The position numbers and the translations under genes were made by a program. 7,898 nt of DNA from an uncultured Selenomonadales bacterium (lineage in GTDB: Bacteria > Bacillota > Negativicutes > Selenomonadales > Selenomonadaceae). Of this stretch, positions 5,821-7,898 are shown one piece after another. Below the pieces are notes generated by a model. The model was not told the origin of the DNA. It saw only the letters and a program-made list of their open reading frames with translations, and ran no database searches. The stretch lies in NCBI GenBank assembly GCA_947305445.1, contig CAMZDU010000041.1, positions 1 to 7,898 on the forward strand. Direction: 5' to 3'. Every line of letters starts with the position of its first letter. Position 1 is the stretch's first letter.

Positions 5821-7365
5821 TCAACCTATGACCAATCCGACGAGCCAAATCGCAATCGGTATCGTGACGAACGCAATACCGATAAAATCAATGTACACGC
5901 CCGTGGAAATCATCTTAGTTATCGGGACGTAACCGCTGGCGTAAACGATTGCATTAGGCGGCGTGGAGACCGGCAACATAAAGCCGAGCGAGGCACTCAG
6001 CGCGATACCCACCGACACCGGCAATGGACTCAAGCCAGCCGAGACGGCAATCGTTATCGCGAGCGGCCCGATCATGTTTGTCGCCGCCGTGTGACTAGTC
6101 AGCTCCGACAACAGCAATGCCAACACGGAGAACACCGCTACCAGCACCACTTGCGAGAGTTCGCCACCCATTGCCCCGACGATTAAGTTGCCAATCCACT
6201 GCGACAAGTCGGTTTTGTACATCATGCCGCCCATTGCCAGACCGCCGCCGAACAAAATCAGCGTGCCCCATTCGATGCCGGTCGAAGCCTCTTTCCACGT
6301 GATTGTAAATTCGCGCTTGGCAAAGTTCACGGGCAACAAAAACAATACCAGCGCACCGAGCATTGCCGCAATCGCTTCGGGGAACAGCACGTTGTACATT
6401 TTAAGCACGGGACTCGTCGCGCCAAGGAGCATGTTGAAAAAGCCCGGCAATATCCACAGCACGACCGCCACGAAGAATGCGAGCAACGTATTTTTTTGCG
6501 CCCGCGTCCAGCCGCCAAGCTCGGCTTGTCGTGCGCGTATGAACTCTTCCGCGCCTTCGATTTTGTCAACGTCGGCGGGGAATATCTTCGTCAACACGAC
6601 AAAAGCTATCACGAAATAGATCACCATAGCCACGAAACCCCAGACCATCCACTCGAAAAACGACACGTGAATATTTTCCATTGAGTCCAAAAATCCGAGC
6701 ATGATTAAATTCGGCGGCGTGCCTATCGGCGTCAACACTCCGCCGATGGAGGCGGAATAGGCCGTCATCAACATCAAGCCCGTCGCGTATTTATACTCCG
6801 ACAAATTTATAATGCGACCATTGGCCGCCATCATGTCCTTAATCGAATTCAGCAATCCTAAACAAATCGGAAACATCATCGCGGCGGTAGCGGTGTTGCT
6901 CACCCAACCGGAGCAAAGTGCTGTCGCCAGACCGACCGCCAAAAAAATTCTGCGCGGATTGGAACCGACCCACGAACGCGACAACAGCCAGTATGCAAAC
7001 CTTTTGTCAAGGCCGTGCATCATCATCGCCTTAGCCAAAATAAATCCGCCCATGAACAAAAATATCATCGAGTTGGCGAACGAAGCAAAGGCCGTGCCGA
7101 CGGGTACAGCACCCGTCACCACTGCCAGTGTCGGCCCCAAAAGCGACGTCACGGGAATCGGTATCGGCTCCGTTATCCACCACAGCGCAACCAAAATCAT
7201 TATCGCCAAAAGTTTGTGCGCCTCAAGCGTCAATGCGTCCATCGGCGTCAAAATCGCTACCACTGCAAACAACGGCCCGGCAATCAATCCGAACGTCCGC
7301 CGCCGCCTGTCGAAAGCCTGTTCAGCCTCTTTGATTCGTCTTGCTTCCGCAGTTGTATTTTGCAT
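5821..7365 (-). CDS. SLC13/DASS-family anion:sodium symporter
   Basis: A 514-residue polytopic membrane protein with about a dozen hydrophobic segments after a charged cytosolic N-terminus (1-25). It shows the two-fold repeat of the divalent-anion:Na+ symporters. The first half has SNT at 156-158 and PIGTPPN at 213-219; the second has SHT at 424-426 and PVSTPPN at 465-471. The stretch ASLGFMLPVSTPPNAIV (458-474) fits the classic sodium:sulfate symporter signature. Family members import C4-dicarboxylates, citrate, sulfate or related anions with Na+; the substrate cannot be named here. The second motif carries His425 where VcINDY-type transporters have Asn. Start ATG 7365 has AGGAGG (7375-7380) 9 nt upstream. 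It lies first in an operon with aroA. Unlike the neighbours it contains no AAATTTT tract; for instance its K-I-F triplet near residues 260-262 is AAG ATA TTC rather than AAA ATT TTT, hinting at different codon selection or later acquisition. Confidence 0.93.
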   Translation of the reverse strand: MQNTTAEARRIKEAEQAFDRRRRTFGLIAGPLFAVVAILTPMDALTLEAHKLLAIMILVALWWITEPIPIPVTSLLGPTLAVVTGAVPVGTAFASFANSMIFLFMGGFILAKAMMMHGLDKRFAYWLLSRSWVGSNPRRIFLAVGLATALCSGWVSNTATAAMMFPICLGLLNSIKDMMAANGRIINLSEYKYATGLMLMTAYSASIGGVLTPIGTPPNLIMLGFLDSMENIHVSFFEWMVWGFVAMVIYFVIAFVVLTKIFPADVDKIEGAEEFIRARQAELGGWTRAQKNTLLAFFVAVVLWILPGFFNMLLGATSPVLKMYNVLFPEAIAAMLGALVLFLLPVNFAKREFTITWKEASTGIEWGTLILFGGGLAMGGMMYKTDLSQWIGNLIVGAMGGELSQVVLVAVFSVLALLLSELTSHTAATNMIGPLAITIAVSAGLSPLPVSVGIALSASLGFMLPVSTPPNAIVYASGYVPITKMISTGVYIDFIGIAFVTIPIAIWLVGLVIG

Positions 7366-7390
7366 TGAAATTAACCTCCTTTTATGCTAC

Positions 7391-7418
7391 AGTTTAGCAA
7401 CATTCGCCGTTTAATCAA
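7391..7418 (-). promoter_or_regulatory. Promoter for the SLC13-aroA operon
   Basis: Leftward, TTGATT (7418-7413) and TAAACT (7396-7391) are 16 nt apart, and TGC directly before the second box makes it an extended -10. It lies 25 nt upstream of the transporter start, leaving a short leader with the AGGAGG ribosome site. No operator repeat is obvious. Confidence 0.55.
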
Positions 7419-7433
7419 GTAAAAAAATTTAAT

Positions 7434-7442
7434 TGATAAAAT
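7434..7442 (+). promoter_or_regulatory. Possible extended -10 promoter for the 69-residue gene
   Basis: TGATAAAAT is an extended -10 (TGn plus TAAAAT, one mismatch from TATAAT). No good -35 box sits 16-18 nt upstream; that position coincides with the -35 of the opposite promoter. Initiation about 7 nt downstream would begin almost at the ribosome site AAGGAG (7450-7455), a very tight leader, so this is tentative. Confidence 0.3.
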
Positions 7443-7463
7443 TTGTAAAAAGGAGCGTTTTAA

Positions 7464-7673
7464 ATGACCGCAAAAGAGTTGATAGAACAACTTAGAATGC
7501 TGAATCAGGAGAAAATGCTTGCCTCTTTGCATGACGACAGATTTTTCTTGGATTCGCCCGATGTCGACGCGCTTAACACCGCAATCATACTGATAAATTT
7601 TCTGGCCAGAAAAAAAATGTCCGATAAGTTGACGGTTGAAGAAATTTTTAGAGAGGCGGATATCGACTTCTGA
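7464..7673 (+). CDS. Small acidic protein of unknown function, 69 residues
   Basis: I do not recognise a family. The ORF begins with ATG 8 nt after a good ribosome site, AAGGAG (7450-7455), and ends 13 nt before a strong intrinsic terminator, which is why I accept it as a gene. The protein has 14 acidic and 9 basic residues. It looks mostly helical: an amphipathic helix at ~2-22, a loop with HDDRFF and DSPDVD (23-35), a hydrophobic helix ~36-48 (ALNTAIILINFLA), a basic RKK at 49-51, and a C-terminal acidic helix ~55-68. There is no signal peptide, no cysteine and no metal-binding motif. The hydrophobic stretch is too short and flanked by charges for a confident membrane segment. It is a single-gene unit divergent from the SLC13 transporter and is the only rightward gene here. 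A small regulatory or dimeric adaptor protein is conceivable, but no function can be assigned. Confidence 0.75.
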   Translation: MTAKELIEQLRMLNQEKMLASLHDDRFFLDSPDVDALNTAIILINFLARKKMSDKLTVEEIFREADIDF

Positions 7674-7686
7674 AAATTTTTCCAAC

Positions 7687-7727
7687 AAAAAAACTTCAGC
7701 CCCTGCACAGACTCTGAAGTTTTTTTT
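7687..7727 (+). terminator. Intrinsic terminator after the 69-residue gene, potentially bidirectional
   Basis: A run of seven A plus CTTCAG (7687-7699) pairs perfectly with CTGAAG plus seven T (7714-7726) around a 14-nt loop, with eight T in all from 7720. The A run on the other arm gives a U tract in the leftward direction too, so it can stop transcripts from both sides. Confidence 0.9.
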
Positions 7728-7747
7728 GTTTACGGTATTAGAGGAAA

Positions 7748-7766
7748 GCGAAATTATTTATTTCGC
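7748..7766. repeat. Short perfect inverted repeat between two terminators
   Basis: GCGAAAT (7748-7754) and ATTTCGC (7760-7766) flank a 5-nt loop TATTT. No T run follows on either strand, so it is not itself a terminator. It may be an RNA hairpin or a protein site; nothing distinguishes these. Confidence 0.4.
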
Positions 7767-7774
7767 GGAGGTTT

Positions 7775-7813
7775 AAAAAAAAGTTCGCAAGCTACTTTTT
7801 CCGCTCACGAACT
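7775..7813 (-). terminator. Probable leftward intrinsic terminator for a gene beyond the right edge
   Basis: In leftward RNA AGUUCGUGAGC (7813-7803) pairs with GCUUGCGAACU (7792-7782) over 11 positions, two of them G-U, around a 10-nt loop GGAAAAAGUA, followed by seven or more U (7781-7775). Read rightward, the two G-U pairs become A-C mismatches, although eight T follow at 7815-7822, so the leftward direction is the better terminator. Confidence 0.65.
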
Positions 7814-7818
7814 ATTTT

Positions 7819-7866
7819 TTTTCGATTTTATCGCTCGGCTCGCGAGTGTGTTGGTAAAATCGAAAA
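7819..7866. repeat. Nested inverted repeat with 12-bp perfect arms
   Basis: TTTTCGATTTTA (7819-7830) is the exact reverse complement of TAAAATCGAAAA (7855-7866). Inside the 24-nt loop, CGCTCG (7832-7837) can pair with CGAGTG (7843-7848, one G-T) around a 5-nt loop. It could be an RNA structure near the end of a leftward gene or a DNA operator. The repeat is directly visible; its function is not. Confidence 0.5.
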
Positions 7867-7896
7867 GCAAAACATAAGCAAAATCTTTGGTAAAAT
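7851..7896. repeat. Direct repeat TTGGTAAAAT, two copies 36 nt apart
   Basis: Identical decamers lie at 7851-7860 and 7887-7896. The first overlaps the right arm of the inverted repeat. Both read as TGG-TAAAAT, an extended -10-like string, but neither has a matching -35. Two copies in AT-rich sequence may be chance. Confidence 0.3.
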
Positions 7897-7898
7897 GA

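Larger units (their letters stand above)
7674..7898. other. Right-end intergenic region without a confident gene
   Basis: Apart from the terminators and repeats listed separately, no ORF with a ribosome site is seen. The minus strand is open to the edge in all three frames, ending at stops near 7805, 7812 and 7828-7830, so the last codons of a leftward gene may be here. The frame cannot be chosen from so short a piece. Confidence 0.6.

Noticed and set aside
6812..7414. A 200-codon rightward ORF antisense to the SLC13 transporter
   Set aside because: It mirrors the transporter codons, has no recognisable motif, and the leftward frame has the family signatures and ribosome site.
7371..7688. 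A 105-codon leftward ORF covering the small rightward gene
   Set aside because: It runs through the terminator-proximal region and the transporter promoter. The rightward ORF has the ribosome site and terminator placed correctly.
7830..7876. A 15-codon leftward ORF as a leader peptide
   Set aside because: It has no ribosome site and no run of regulatory codons; it more likely lies within a larger frame open to the edge.
7851..7896. Start of a CRISPR array
   Set aside because: The repeat unit is only 10 nt with two copies, and the sequence between has no repeat-spacer organisation.

Overview
The window looks like a bacterial chromosome segment of roughly balanced GC from a Gram-positive-related (Firmicutes-type) anaerobe. 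Grounds are the strong AGGAGG-type ribosome sites, the class II-like (Bacillus-type) EPSP synthase, and the fused CobA-HemD next to a DUF815 ATPase. A member of the Negativicutes (Selenomonadales) is my best guess, but it is an inference from overall style and no single marker proves it. The segment is gene-dense, and six of the seven recognised genes are on the minus strand.

Layout, following leftward transcription. An SLC13/DASS anion transporter (5821-7365) and aroA (4514-5797) form one probable operon, 23 nt apart, behind a promoter at 7391-7418. A second promoter at 4421-4449 drives four closely packed genes: a HAD phosphatase (3721-4389), a Tat-exported purple-acid-phosphatase-like metallophosphoesterase (2471-3706), a DUF815 AAA+ ATPase (1233-2423), and a CobA-HemD fusion (1227 down to the left edge, cut off). 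The gaps in this operon are 14, 47 and 5 nt. The one rightward gene is a 69-residue orphan (7464-7673), divergent from the transporter and closed by a clear intrinsic terminator (7687-7727).

The right end (7674-7898) holds no confident gene. It contains the terminator, a small hairpin, a second hairpin that pairs best as a leftward terminator, and a nested inverted repeat with a 36-nt-spaced direct repeat. This is best explained as the meeting point of the small rightward gene and an unseen leftward gene beyond the edge.

Functionally this is mostly housekeeping: aromatic amino-acid precursor synthesis (AroA), tetrapyrrole/siroheme/cobalamin precursor synthesis (CobA-HemD), phosphate-ester hydrolysis inside the cell (HAD) and outside the membrane (Tat-exported phosphatase), and anion uptake (SLC13). 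I see no CRISPR array, insertion sequence, tRNA, rRNA, phage or defence module, and no convincing novel multi-gene system. The most unusual features are a heavy, frame-independent excess of A/T tracts of the AAAATTTT type, its complete absence from the transporter gene, the coupling of a DUF815 ATPase to CobA-HemD, and the structured right-hand intergenic region.
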